Origin: Aliidiomarina celeris
GTDB lineage: Bacteria > Pseudomonadota > Gammaproteobacteria > Enterobacterales > Alteromonadaceae
Reading direction: 5' to 3'
Length of the DNA: 64,000 nt
Assembly (NCBI RefSeq): GCF_003316875.1
Contig: NZ_QMIL01000006.1
Location: forward strand, 62,001-126,000
Part shown: piece after piece, positions 35,945-44,888 of the stretch
Layout of the letters: every line of letters begins with the position of its first letter
Numbering within the stretch: position 1 is the first letter of the stretch
The notes under the pieces: model-generated
What the model was told of the DNA's origin: nothing
Database searches by the model: none
Seen by the model: only the letters and a program-made list of their open reading frames with translations
Position numbers and translations under genes: made by a program

Positions 35945-37822
35945 TTAGCGTTGAGGGGCTTGTGAAAATGCTCTGACCGATGCTTCCAGACCAGCGGCAG
36001 TTAGCCCAAGCTCTTCGCGAATTTGCTCTTGGCTGCCGTGCTTTATAAAGGTGTCGGGTAGGCCCAAATTCAGTACTTTTACTGCAAGATGCGCTTGGCA
36101 AACATATTCGTTTACAGCGCTGCCTGCACCGCCTGCAACAGCATTTTCTTCAATAGTAACCAGCAGCTTATGGTCATTGGCAAGCTGTTTAATCACTTCG
36201 GTGTCGAGCGGTTTTACAAAGCGCATATCCACTAACGTTGCATTCAGTGCTTCGGCGGCAGCTTGTGCTTCTGGAAGCAAGGTACCGAAATTCAATAGCG
36301 CAATGCTTTCACCGCTTCGCAAAGTGCGGCTTTTGCCAATCGGCAGTGACTCTAGCGTGGTAAACTCAACACCCACACCATTACCACGCGGATACCGCAC
36401 GGCTGCGGGCTGTTTCAACTCAAAGCCGGTATGTAACATAAGCCGACACTCATTTTCGTCGGCGGGTGTCATCACCACGAGGTTGGGAATACAACGTAAA
36501 TAGCTCAAGTCGAACGCGCCCTGATGCGTAGGCCCGTCGGCGCCTACAATGCCTGCGCGGTCGATAGCGAACAGCACCGGTAAGTTTTGCAGGGCAACGT
36601 CGTGAATAAGTTGATCGTAGGCGCGTTGCAAAAAGGTGGAGTAGATCGCCACAACCGGGCGTTGCCCGGCGATAGCGAGCCCAGCAGCAAAAGTAACTGC
36701 GTGCTGTTCGGCAATGGCTACGTCAAAATACTGTTCTGGATAGTTCTGCGCAAACTCAACCATGCCAGACCCTTCGCGCATGGCAGGCGTAATGGCGGCG
36801 AGTTTGGGCTCGCGTGCCGCTACTTCGCAAAGCCAGTCGCCAAATACCTTTGAGTAGCTAGGTGTTTTTGAGGGCTTACTCGGTAACGTTGTTTTTGCTG
36901 GGTCAAATTTAGGCACACCGTGATACCCAATAGGGTCTTTCTCAGCAGGTCCGTACCCTTTACCTTTTTTGGTCATTATGTGTAAAAACTGCGGACCGCT
37001 GAGGTTTCGCATGTTGGCGAGGGTTTCAACTAGTGCTTGAACGTCGTGGCCGTCGATTGGGCCAATATAGTTAAAACCGAGTTCTTCAAAAATAGTACCG
37101 GGGGTTACCATACCTTTTACGTGCTCTTCGGCACGGCTTACCAGCTCACGCATGCCGGGTAGGTCTTTTAAGAGTTGCTTACCGCCTTCACGCAGGGTGG
37201 TATACGGCTTGCTCGACAACATACGGGCGAAATGGTTGTTTAATGCGCCAACGTTTTCTGAAATCGACATTTCGTTGTCGTTGAGAATAACCAGCATGTC
37301 GGAACGCACATCACCGGCGTGATTTAGCGCTTCGAATGCCATACCCGCGGTCATTGCGCCGTCACCAATTACTGCCACAATTTTACGGTTCTGCGCTTCG
37401 CGTTGTGCGGCCACCGCCATACCCAGCGCGGCACTAATAGAGGTGCTTGAATGACCAACACTTAAGGTGTCGAATTCACTTTCTTCTCGCCACGGGAACG
37501 GGTGCAGGCCGTCTTTTTGCCGTATGGTGTGAAGCTGGTCTCGGCGGCCGGTCAAAATTTTATGCGGATAAGCCTGGTGGCCTACGTCCCAAACCAATTG
37601 GTCGAACGGAGTTTGGTAAACATAGTGCAGGGCAACCGTTAACTCTACAGCGCCAAGGCCGCTGGCGAGGTGGCCACTACTTTGGCTGACCGAACTCAAT
37701 AAGAACTGACGCAGTTCTGCACTGATTTGCACAAGCTGGCTTTTTGATAAGCGGCGCAGATCAGACGGGCTGTCGATCTTGCTTAACAATGGGTAATGTT
37801 CGGCTGAAGCAGTTGTGGGCAT
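35945..37822 (-). CDS. dxs: 1-deoxy-D-xylulose-5-phosphate synthase
   Basis: Thiamine-diphosphate enzyme that condenses pyruvate and glyceraldehyde-3-phosphate, the entry step of the MEP isoprenoid pathway. The ATG at 37822 lies four bases after the ispA stop and gives [19 protein letters not shown]; an ATG at 37846 would overlap ispA. 625 residues. Seen are [47 protein letters not shown], the ThDP/Mg motif [18 protein letters not shown] through [24 protein letters not shown] and [15 protein letters not shown]. Together with ispA it supplies prenyl precursors for quinones and undecaprenyl phosphate. Confidence 0.97.
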   Translation of the reverse strand: MPTTASAEHYPLLSKIDSPSDLRRLSKSQLVQISAELRQFLLSSVSQSSGHLASGLGAVELTVALHYVYQTPFDQLVWDVGHQAYPHKILTGRRDQLHTIRQKDGLHPFPWREESEFDTLSVGHSSTSISAALGMAVAAQREAQNRKIVAVIGDGAMTAGMAFEALNHAGDVRSDMLVILNDNEMSISENVGALNNHFARMLSSKPYTTLREGGKQLLKDLPGMRELVSRAEEHVKGMVTPGTIFEELGFNYIGPIDGHDVQALVETLANMRNLSGPQFLHIMTKKGKGYGPAEKDPIGYHGVPKFDPAKTTLPSKPSKTPSYSKVFGDWLCEVAAREPKLAAITPAMREGSGMVEFAQNYPEQYFDVAIAEQHAVTFAAGLAIAGQRPVVAIYSTFLQRAYDQLIHDVALQNLPVLFAIDRAGIVGADGPTHQGAFDLSYLRCIPNLVVMTPADENECRLMLHTGFELKQPAAVRYPRGNGVGVEFTTLESLPIGKSRTLRSGESIALLNFGTLLPEAQAAAEALNATLVDMRFVKPLDTEVIKQLANDHKLLVTIEENAVAGGAGSAVNEYVCQAHLAVKVLNLGLPDTFIKHGSQEQIREELGLTAAGLEASVRAFSQAPQR

Positions 37823-37826
37823 GATA

Positions 37827-38711
37827 CTAACGATCCCGTGTAACAATATAGTGGGTAAATTCTACGAATATGTCGGTATTGTACGGTAATTGAGAAAGCG
37901 CGTGTAGCGCTTTTTCGTGTAAAGCGTCGCGCTTCGCAATAGCTTGCTCAAGGCCCAAAAGTGCTGGATAGGTGGCTTTTGCAAGGGCTGCGTCGGAGCC
38001 TTGTTGTTTACCTAAGGTTTGCGTGTCACCGGTTTCGTCCAGAATGTCGTCTTGCACTTGAAAGGCCAAGCCAATGGCATGGCTCCAGTCGCGCAAAACT
38101 CGTAAGTCGTCGGCTGTGCTTTGGGGGGCAGCAAGAACCCCGAGTTCAACCGCGGCGGTGATTAAAGCACCGGTTTTGTGATGGTGAATTTGTTCGAGTT
38201 CCGTAATGCTAATCGCTCGGTTGGTGGCTTCAATGTCCAGCGCTTGTCCGCCGCACATGCCCGCCAGCCCCGACGCCGTGGCTAGCGACCGAATCATTGC
38301 CAGTTGGCGCTCAACTGGTACTTGTGCGAAAGTATGTTGCGACAATAACTCAAAGGCCATGGTTTGCAGCGCATCGCCGGCAAGTATTGCTGTGGCCTCG
38401 TCGAATGCAATATGGCAAGTGGGTTTGCCCCGGCGCAATGCGTCATTGTCCATCGCAGGTAAATCGTCGTGAATGAGCGAGTAAGCGTGTACACACTCCA
38501 CGGCCACCGCACAGGGATCGAGGTCGCTTAATTGTGCTCCAAGTAGTTCACCGCTGGCATAGACTAAAAACGGGCGAATACGCTTACCGCCATTCAGTGC
38601 ACTGTATTGCATGGCTTGAGCGAGCCGTTGAGAGGTTGAAACTGGCTGGAATTGTTGGCCAAAAAACTGGTCGTGGCGCTGGCTATAGGCCTGCAATGCT
38701 TGCGTGAGCAT
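37827..38711 (-). CDS. ispA: Farnesyl diphosphate synthase
   Basis: Makes geranyl and farnesyl diphosphate from IPP and DMAPP. 294 residues, with the first Asp-rich motif in [10 protein letters not shown], substrate-binding [17 protein letters not shown], and the second Asp-rich motif in [13 protein letters not shown]. The start codon overlaps the xseB stop by one base (TAATG), giving coupled translation, and dxs follows after 4 bp. The order xseB-ispA-dxs is standard in gammaproteobacteria. Confidence 0.97.
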   Translation of the reverse strand: MLTQALQAYSQRHDQFFGQQFQPVSTSQRLAQAMQYSALNGGKRIRPFLVYASGELLGAQLSDLDPCAVAVECVHAYSLIHDDLPAMDNDALRRGKPTCHIAFDEATAILAGDALQTMAFELLSQHTFAQVPVERQLAMIRSLATASGLAGMCGGQALDIEATNRAISITELEQIHHHKTGALITAAVELGVLAAPQSTADDLRVLRDWSHAIGLAFQVQDDILDETGDTQTLGKQQGSDAALAKATYPALLGLEQAIAKRDALHEKALHALSQLPYNTDIFVEFTHYIVTRDR

Positions 38712-38965
38712 TAGTCATCGGTTCCATTTTGTGTTGCAAAGGGCTCTAGCGTTTCGCCGTTTCGTTGCTGTAACAGCATTTCTACCTTTTGTTCGGCGGC
38801 TTGCAGTTTTTGCTGGCTAAGTCGCGACAGAGATACCGCGCGCTCGAATTGCTTTAACGAGTCTTCGAGCGGTAATTCGCCTTGCTCAAGCGCATTAATA
38901 ATTTGCTCGAGTTCGGCAACGGCTTGTTCAAAGCTCAGCGAACTTTGCTCGGTTTGGTCACTCAT
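38711..38965 (-). CDS. xseB: Exodeoxyribonuclease VII small subunit
   Basis: Small subunit of ExoVII, which degrades single-stranded DNA to oligonucleotides with the large subunit XseA (not in this window). 84 residues, two helices forming a hairpin: SFEQAVAELEQIINALEQG and LPLEDSLKQFERAVSLSRL are the conserved core. First gene of the xseB-ispA-dxs operon; its promoter region is divergent from pomA. Confidence 0.96.
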   Translation of the reverse strand: MSDQTEQSSLSFEQAVAELEQIINALEQGELPLEDSLKQFERAVSLSRLSQQKLQAAEQKVEMLLQQRNGETLEPFATQNGTDD

Positions 38966-39001
38966 GGCTTGTCCTTTATAATGTTTCTCATTGATCTGCC
39001 T

Positions 39002-39028
39002 TAAAGAAACAGCGGTTCAGGTCGATAC
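39002..39028 (+). promoter_or_regulatory. Candidate sigma-28 (FliA) promoter for pomAB
   Basis: TAAA (39002-39005), 15 bases, then GTCGATAC (39021-39028) fits the flagellar sigma-28 pattern TAAA-N15-GCCGATAA with six of eight -10 positions matching. It lies about 97 bp upstream of pomA, a motor gene class commonly transcribed by FliA. Confidence 0.55.
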
Positions 39029-39124
39029 GTTAACTACAAAAACCGAATTAGCTGTTGTGTCAGTGGCTCCGATGATGAAAAATACCATAATATTGCGCAA
39101 CTCGTCAGAGGTGAGGAGAAAATA

Positions 39125-39886
39125 GTGGATATCGCAACAATTATAGGCATTCTTGGCGCTATCGCTTTTATTGCCTTGGCGATGGTGCTGAATGGCGATT
39201 TGGGTCTCTATATTAACGGACCTTCGATTTTGATTGTGTTCGGTGGAACCATCTTTGTTGCCCTCGCCAATTTTACCCTCGCCCAGTTTTTGGCGTCGGG
39301 TAAGGTGGTTGTAAAAGCCTTTATGTTTAAACTCGAGTCGCCGCTTGAACTGATCGACAAAGCCGTTGAAATGGCCGATTCCGCTCGCAAAGGTGGGTTT
39401 CTTGCGCTTGAAGAAGCGGAAGTGCCGAACCCGTTTTTCCGCAAGGGCATTGACATGTTGGTAGACGGCCACGACGCGGAAGTTGTCAGTCAGACCTTAC
39501 AAAAAGACATTGATTTAACTTATAAACGGCATGAGCAAGGCACGGGGATCTTTCAGGCCATGGCGGACACTGCGCCGGCAATGGGTATGATTGGTACCCT
39601 CATTGGTTTGGTGGCCATGCTCGCGAATATGGACGACCCAAAAGCGATCGGCCCCGCGATGGCCGTGGCCTTGTTAACCACCCTCTATGGTGCTTTCTTC
39701 GCTAACGTAATTTGTTTACCGCTTGTGGCGAAGCTGAAATTACGCATGGAAGAAGAAAAGCTTAACCAAGAACTTATGCTCGACGCCGTACTCGGTATTC
39801 AAGACGGCCAAAACCCACGTATTATCGAAGCGCTCTTGAAAAATTATCTCGCAGAGTCGAAACGCGCCGACGAAGACGCTGAGTAA
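39125..39886 (+). CDS. pomA: Flagellar motor stator protein PomA (sodium-type)
   Basis: Four-helix membrane subunit of the flagellar stator; with PomB it conducts sodium ions and generates torque against FliG. 253 residues, the same length as Vibrio PomA, starting at GTG after GAGGAG. Helices at about residues 5-25, 30-50, 150-170 and 180-205, with a cytoplasmic loop carrying the charged torque residues. DTAPAMGMIGTLIGLVAML and MAVALLTTLYGAFFAN are the conserved pore-forming segments. It forms an operon with pomB (12 bp gap). The sodium type is inferred from PomAB-like sequence. Confidence 0.95.
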   Translation: MDIATIIGILGAIAFIALAMVLNGDLGLYINGPSILIVFGGTIFVALANFTLAQFLASGKVVVKAFMFKLESPLELIDKAVEMADSARKGGFLALEEAEVPNPFFRKGIDMLVDGHDAEVVSQTLQKDIDLTYKRHEQGTGIFQAMADTAPAMGMIGTLIGLVAMLANMDDPKAIGPAMAVALLTTLYGAFFANVICLPLVAKLKLRMEEEKLNQELMLDAVLGIQDGQNPRIIEALLKNYLAESKRADEDAE

Positions 39887-39898
39887 TAGAGGTTCATT

Positions 39899-40831
39899 AT
39901 GGCATTGCCAGCACAAGCAAAGAAATGCCCCAAATGCCCACCCAAAGGGCTTGCCCCTTGGATGGCAACCTTTGCTGATCTGATGGCGTTGTTAATGTGC
40001 TTTTTTGTGTTGTTATTGGCGTTTTCCGAAATGGATGTGCTGCGCTTCAAGCAAATTGCGGGGTCAATGAAATTTGCCTTTGGTGTGCAAAATAAAATTG
40101 AGGTGACCGATATCCCGCGCGGCACCAGCGTAATTGCGCAGGAGTTTCGCCCAGGCCGGCCCGACCCTACGCCTATTGAAACCATTCAACAGCAAACCCT
40201 CGACATGACCCAGCAGTCGCTTGAGTTCCAAGACGGTAACGACGATTATCTTGGCGGTGAGCAAGAGCAGCAGGGCGGTGAAACAACCTTTGAAGACAGC
40301 GAAAGCGCTATGGAACAGCGCGAGAACATGGTGCAAGAAAACCAGCAGTTAGCCGAGTTAATGATGCGCTTGCAGGAGCAATTGCGCGAACAGGTCGACG
40401 ACGGCGCGATTGAGCTCGAGCAGCTTGGCCAACAAATTCTGATTCGTGTAAATGAGCAAGGCACATTCCCACAAGGCTCTGCGTTTTTGCAACCGCAATT
40501 TCGCCCGGTTATTCGCCAAATTGCCGACGTTATAAGTGATATTCCCGGCGAGGTGACCATTAGCGGGCATACCGACAATCAAGTGATTCGTTCCGAGATG
40601 CATAGTTCAAATTGGGATTTGTCGAGCCGCAGAGCGGTATCGGTTGCAGAAGAAATGGTACGCGCGTCAACCTTTGACACCAGTCGGTTAACGGTTATGG
40701 GTTACGCTGATACACGGCCCTTGGTGCCGAACAACAGCGCCGACAACCGCCGTAAGAATAGACGGGTAGAAATTGCGATTCTGCAAGGTAAAGCGCTAGA
40801 GAGCCCACCGATTAACACCTTACCGGAGTAG
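39899..40831 (+). CDS. pomB: Flagellar motor stator protein PomB
   Basis: PomB anchors the stator to peptidoglycan and carries the ion-binding aspartate. 310 residues: a cytoplasmic start with CPKC, one helix with the ion site at Asp27 in TFADLMALLMCFFVLLLAFS, a periplasmic plug/linker (about 50-190, Gln/Glu-rich and partly coiled coil), and an OmpA-like peptidoglycan-binding domain (about 195-300: ISGHTDNQ, SNWDLSSRRAVSVAEEMV, NRRKNRRVEI). EFRPGRPDPTPIE is highly characteristic of PomB. Confidence 0.95.
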   Translation: MALPAQAKKCPKCPPKGLAPWMATFADLMALLMCFFVLLLAFSEMDVLRFKQIAGSMKFAFGVQNKIEVTDIPRGTSVIAQEFRPGRPDPTPIETIQQQTLDMTQQSLEFQDGNDDYLGGEQEQQGGETTFEDSESAMEQRENMVQENQQLAELMMRLQEQLREQVDDGAIELEQLGQQILIRVNEQGTFPQGSAFLQPQFRPVIRQIADVISDIPGEVTISGHTDNQVIRSEMHSSNWDLSSRRAVSVAEEMVRASTFDTSRLTVMGYADTRPLVPNNSADNRRKNRRVEIAILQGKALESPPINTLPE

Positions 40832-40882
40832 TTCCCACCGGCCTAATTCGCTATACTATGGCGCTTTAATTTTCGCGGGGTA

Positions 40883-42370
40883 GTGGGTTTGGCTAACAGC
40901 ATAAAGTTTATTGTTCGGTTACAGGCCGAAATTACCGTTAAAAGTCGGTCGTTACGGCAACGCCACGGCACTCTTCTTACTCGCAATGTGCGCCACTTAA
41001 TGAAAGACATTTCAGAGCTCACCAAAGTACGTTGGCTCTGGGACAAAGTTGAAGTGGACGCCCCTGCCGATCCCGCTATTGCCGCTGCAGTAAGGCGCCA
41101 ACTTGGAAATATTCCCGGCATTGCACATATTGAAGAGGTGTTGCAAATCCCTTGGAATAATTTCGAAGCAACACTCGAATTCGTTTTGCAACACACTGCA
41201 GAGCGTTTAAGAAACGCTAGCTTCGCGGTGCGGGTAAAGCGCAAGGGCAAACATGAGTTTTCTTCTCAAGACTTAGCTGCATATATTGGCGGCGGTATTC
41301 TTGCTCGTGTTGAAGGTACGCAAGTACAACTCAAAGCACCGCAACAACAGGTTCAACTTTGGCTTGAAGATGAAACCGTAAGTTTGTTAGTGGAGCGCCA
41401 CCCCGGTTTAGGGGGGTACCCATTGCCGGCGCAAGAAACCGTATTATCATTAATTTCTGGCGGCTTCGACTCGGCAGTTGCTAGTTATCAGATGATCCGC
41501 CGTGGGGCGCGCACTCATTTTTGTTTTTTTAATCTGGGTGGCGCCGAGGCCCACGAAGCGGCTGTTCGAGAAATTGCTTATTTTATTTGGCAGAAGTATT
41601 CGGCAACGCACCCCGTTAAGTTTATTAGTTTAGACTTCAGCGAAGTGGTGGAGCGCATTTTAGCGCAAGACGAACCCGGTGTGATGGGCGTTGTATTAAA
41701 ACGTGCAATGCTTCGTGCCGGAGCTTTAGTTGCAGAGCGCCTGAATGCGCAGGCGTTGGTAACAGGCGAAGCAATGGGGCAGGTGTCGAGCCAAACCTTG
41801 TCGAACCTAAAAATTATCGACGAAGTAACGCCGACGCTGGTATTGCGCCCACTGATTAGTATGGACAAGCAACAAATTGTAGATATTGCGCGTAGTATGG
41901 GTGTTGAAGCAATGTCGGCAGCAGTACCCGAATATTGTGGGGTGATCTCTCAAAAGCCGACGGTGAAAGCGAAGCGGCCTGTGGTTTACAAAGCTGAAAC
42001 TGGAATTACCGACGCACTCATTGAGGCCGTTGTGGTTGCAGCTCCTGTGCGGGATATTCGTGAGGTGCACGCCACAACCTTTGCGAATAGCGGGCCACAG
42101 ATAGTACAAGATATTACCCAGCTACCCGCCAGTGCCAAGGTAATCGACATTCGAACCCTCGACGAGCAAGAGGAGAGTCCGTTGGTACTTGAAACCCTTG
42201 GGGTTATGCCAGTACCGTTCTTTAAGTTGGCAAGTTTTATGGCGAAACAAGATCCTGCCGAGCACTATGTGTTGTATTGCCAACAAGGTGTAATGAGCAG
42301 GTTGCAAGCAATTCGTTTGCAAGAGCAAGGTTTTGCTCATGTTTATGTTTTCGAACCAAGGACGAAATAA
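40883..42370 (+). CDS. thiI: tRNA 4-thiouridine synthase / thiamine thiazole sulfurtransferase
   Basis: ThiI makes s4U8 in tRNA, an ultraviolet sensor, and in enteric bacteria supplies sulfur for the thiamine thiazole. 495 residues: ferredoxin-like and THUMP domains (about 1-175), the PP-loop ATP-binding SGGFDSAV, PEYCGVIS with the conserved Cys, and a C-terminal rhodanese domain with the catalytic Cys in VLYCQQGVMSRLQA. The GTG at 40883 gives MGLANSIKFIVRL; a TTG six bases later is also possible. A TATACT -10-like element lies at 40852-40857. VanZ follows with no gap. Confidence 0.96.
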   Translation: MGLANSIKFIVRLQAEITVKSRSLRQRHGTLLTRNVRHLMKDISELTKVRWLWDKVEVDAPADPAIAAAVRRQLGNIPGIAHIEEVLQIPWNNFEATLEFVLQHTAERLRNASFAVRVKRKGKHEFSSQDLAAYIGGGILARVEGTQVQLKAPQQQVQLWLEDETVSLLVERHPGLGGYPLPAQETVLSLISGGFDSAVASYQMIRRGARTHFCFFNLGGAEAHEAAVREIAYFIWQKYSATHPVKFISLDFSEVVERILAQDEPGVMGVVLKRAMLRAGALVAERLNAQALVTGEAMGQVSSQTLSNLKIIDEVTPTLVLRPLISMDKQQIVDIARSMGVEAMSAAVPEYCGVISQKPTVKAKRPVVYKAETGITDALIEAVVVAAPVRDIREVHATTFANSGPQIVQDITQLPASAKVIDIRTLDEQEESPLVLETLGVMPVPFFKLASFMAKQDPAEHYVLYCQQGVMSRLQAIRLQEQGFAHVYVFEPRTK

Positions 42371-42754
42371 ATGCTAGTAACGCTCTATCGTTGCCTAAAG
42401 AAATGGTCATTACCCTTGTTCGTGCTGGTGTTTCTTGTTGTGTCTATTGGGTTTCTCATTCAGAGCCCGCCGAGTGTTTCCGCTGCGCGCTTTGAGCATG
42501 CCGACAAAATTGCTCACTTTGTGCTTTTTTTTATTTTGGCGGCAACGATGCATTTGGCTTTTGCACCGCGAGTGTGGCTCGGGTTGATGCTGTTATTTGG
42601 GTATGGGTTGGTTATTGAATGGATTCAGTATCATATACCGGGGCGGGGCGCCGAGCTGATGGACCTTATTGCAGACATGCTCGGCGCGGTTAGTTTTTAC
42701 CTGTTACTGTTTTTTCTTCGCTACTTTTTTCGCCTTCGCCTTCGCCGCCTTTAA
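42371..42754 (+). CDS. VanZ-family membrane protein
   Basis: A 127-residue inner-membrane protein with four helices (about residues 14-33, 50-67, 72-90, 98-118) and the VanZ-like elements HADKIAHFVLFFILAATMHL and GLVIEWIQYHIPGRGAELMD, in which charged residues sit inside helices. Its cellular role is unknown; VanZ itself gives low-level teicoplanin resistance, but most members have no such role. It begins immediately after the thiI stop. Its last 51 bases overlap the 3' end of the convergent srmB gene. Confidence 0.85.
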   Translation: MLVTLYRCLKKWSLPLFVLVFLVVSIGFLIQSPPSVSAARFEHADKIAHFVLFFILAATMHLAFAPRVWLGLMLLFGYGLVIEWIQYHIPGRGAELMDLIADMLGAVSFYLLLFFLRYFFRLRLRRL

Positions 42755-43954
42755 CTTTGCTTTGGTTTTGGGCTTTTTCTTGCGCTTGATTTTGTCAGGT
42801 TCAGGGAACTTAAATTTCGGTCGTAAGCCTTCGATAAAGCGGCGTTCGAGGCGTGCGCCTAAGTAACGCTCAATCCGGCCTAAACACTCGGAGTCATGGG
42901 CCTCTACTAGCGAAATTGCGGTGCCTTTTTTGCCCGCTCTGCCCGTTCGGCCAATACGGTGCACGTAACTGTCACCCTTGCGTGGCATATCGAAGTTAAT
43001 CACCAGTTCTACGTCGGGAATGTCGATACCGCGCGCCGCTACATCGGTAGCCACTAACACACGGGCTTTGAGTTCGCGAAACCACTGCAATCGCTCTTGC
43101 CGCTCCGAATGTGGGAGCTGGCCTTCAAGGCTTACCGTAGGAATACCTTTACTACGCAAAATAGGCTCGAGCTCATGTACTTTGTCGCGTTTGCGAACAA
43201 ATACCAACACCCGACCGGTTACGCTACGAATTAAATGATCTAAAACGGCCAATTTATGAGGCATGTCGTCGATCACATGAATCCATTGGTTAATCTTGGC
43301 ACGCTCGCGTTTAGGTGGCTCTACTTCAATCACAACAGGCTCGGTTAATGCGCTTTTAGAAAACGCCCGTAGCGACAGATGATCGTTAGTCGCGGAAAAC
43401 AGCATGCGCTGTTTGAGCGCTGGCGCTTCACTTTGTATTTGCTCTACTGCCGAGCGGAAACCCATGTCGAGCAATCGGTCGCCTTCGTCGAGAATGAGTA
43501 TTTCAAGGAGCGCGGCACTTACTTGTTCAGCGGCAAGGTAGTCGATCAGCCGCCCTGGGGTGGCAATAAGAATATCGAGGTTTTTTTCGAATGCACCTAA
43601 ATGGCTACCGTAGTTGACACCGCCGGTTACCGTGAGACACTTGAGGCCGGTAACAGCGCAAAACTGCTCGGTAATTTTGCCAATTTGTTCAGCCAGCTCG
43701 CGGGTGGGCGCCAAAATTAAAACGCGGGCAGAGCCTGGGTCCCGACGCGGAAAGTCGAGTAAGTGCTGTAAAACGGGCAATAAATAAGCAAGTGTTTTCC
43801 CCGTACCCGTTGGCGAGGTGGCGAGAATGTCTGCTCCGTCCATAGCAATTGGAATTACGTCTTGTTGAATGCGCGTGGGTTTATTTAAACCTTGGTCGAG
43901 CAGCACATTAATAAGTTCGTCGGAGAGTTCGAGTTCTTGCCAGTCTGGGGTCAT
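42704..43954 (-). CDS. srmB: DEAD-box RNA helicase, SrmB-like
   Basis: ATP-dependent RNA helicase; E. coli SrmB acts early in 50S subunit assembly. 416 residues with the RecA-like core in order: Q motif (KPTRIQQDVIP), motif I SPTGTGKT, Ia PTRELAEQI, TPGRL, motif II, III SAT, IV, V ATDVAARGIDIP and VI HRIGRTGRAG. LEYLLPV-type and LLDFPRRDPGSARVLIL segments favour SrmB. Motif II reads DEGD instead of DEAD. The C-terminus is a Lys/Ala tail of about 30 residues, as expected for rRNA binding; it is encoded in the overlap with the VanZ gene. Confidence 0.92.
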   Translation of the reverse strand: MTPDWQELELSDELINVLLDQGLNKPTRIQQDVIPIAMDGADILATSPTGTGKTLAYLLPVLQHLLDFPRRDPGSARVLILAPTRELAEQIGKITEQFCAVTGLKCLTVTGGVNYGSHLGAFEKNLDILIATPGRLIDYLAAEQVSAALLEILILDEGDRLLDMGFRSAVEQIQSEAPALKQRMLFSATNDHLSLRAFSKSALTEPVVIEVEPPKRERAKINQWIHVIDDMPHKLAVLDHLIRSVTGRVLVFVRKRDKVHELEPILRSKGIPTVSLEGQLPHSERQERLQWFRELKARVLVATDVAARGIDIPDVELVINFDMPRKGDSYVHRIGRTGRAGKKGTAISLVEAHDSECLGRIERYLGARLERRFIEGLRPKFKFPEPDKIKRKKKPKTKAKLKAAKAKAKKVAKKKQ

Positions 43955-44060
43955 GTTTAAACGTGCTCAGTTGTATAGTTCGAAATATCGGTTAATAATA
44001 CCTGAATTCAGCCACTCAGCATACGAGAACTGGCATGATAAAACCATTGAAGGAACATTA

Positions 44061-44888
44061 ATGGCCACACAGCAAGCATTTCTCAGTATTTTAGAAGACG
44101 AGATTAGTCGCGACCAATTACGCTTACCCACCTTGCCCGACATAGCTATGGAAGTGGAGCGCGTGGCGGGGAACCCAGACAGCTCTTTAAACGACTTGAA
44201 TCGTATTATTGCCCGCGACACAGGGTTAAGCGCCCGCATGATCCGGCTTGCAAATAGTGCTTGGCTAGGTAGAGCCGTGAAAGTTGAAAACTTACCACAA
44301 GCGCTCACGCGTATCGGCTTGTGGCAAGTTCGCAATATTGTGGTTGGGCTAGCTATGGAGCAGCTGTTTGAAGCGCGAAACGATATTGTAAGGCGAAGAA
44401 TGCGCCAATGTTGGCGTGAAAGCACCGTATTAACAGCCGCGGTTATTACGCTGTTAAAGGCGTATAACGGCAAATTGAGGCTGCACGAGCACACGGCGGC
44501 GTTAATGTGTATGACCAGCCAAATTGGTGCCTTACCGGTACTCACTATGGCCGAAAAGCACGCCGATACTTTCGCCAACCCACGATTTTTAAACGAAAGC
44601 ATTAAGAACTTAGGGCCAAGCTTGAGTGGCATGGTTATGCGCGCTTGGCGCTTTACCGACGAACAGGTACACCTTGGGGAGCATTGGCAAGGCCCGATTG
44701 TAAGTTTTCAACCGGGCTATTTAAGTTTAATACAACTCGGAGCGGTGCTCAGTGGCTTGCATACTACGCCAGCTTCCGACGAGCTGCTTGCTTGTTTTGC
44801 ACAAACCGGGCTGTTGCCAACCGTAGATTGGTGGCAACAAAGTCATGTGCAAGAACAATATCAGAACATACTTGAAGCGCTGAGTTAA
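44061..44888 (+). CDS. HDOD-domain protein
   Basis: A 275-residue cytosolic protein with an HDOD domain (about residues 20-215), a non-catalytic HD-GYP/HD relative used in bacterial signalling and motility control. Seen are LPTLPDIAMEVERVAGNP, then NRIIARDTGLSARMIRLANS and the family block GLWQVRNIVVGLAMEQLF. The ATG at 44061 has AAGGA upstream; the open frame extends into srmB's 5' region without support. It may link to the c-di-GMP and chemotaxis apparatus, by family association only. Its stop shares TTAA with the rdgC stop. Confidence 0.88.
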   Translation: MATQQAFLSILEDEISRDQLRLPTLPDIAMEVERVAGNPDSSLNDLNRIIARDTGLSARMIRLANSAWLGRAVKVENLPQALTRIGLWQVRNIVVGLAMEQLFEARNDIVRRRMRQCWRESTVLTAAVITLLKAYNGKLRLHEHTAALMCMTSQIGALPVLTMAEKHADTFANPRFLNESIKNLGPSLSGMVMRAWRFTDEQVHLGEHWQGPIVSFQPGYLSLIQLGAVLSGLHTTPASDELLACFAQTGLLPTVDWWQQSHVQEQYQNILEALS

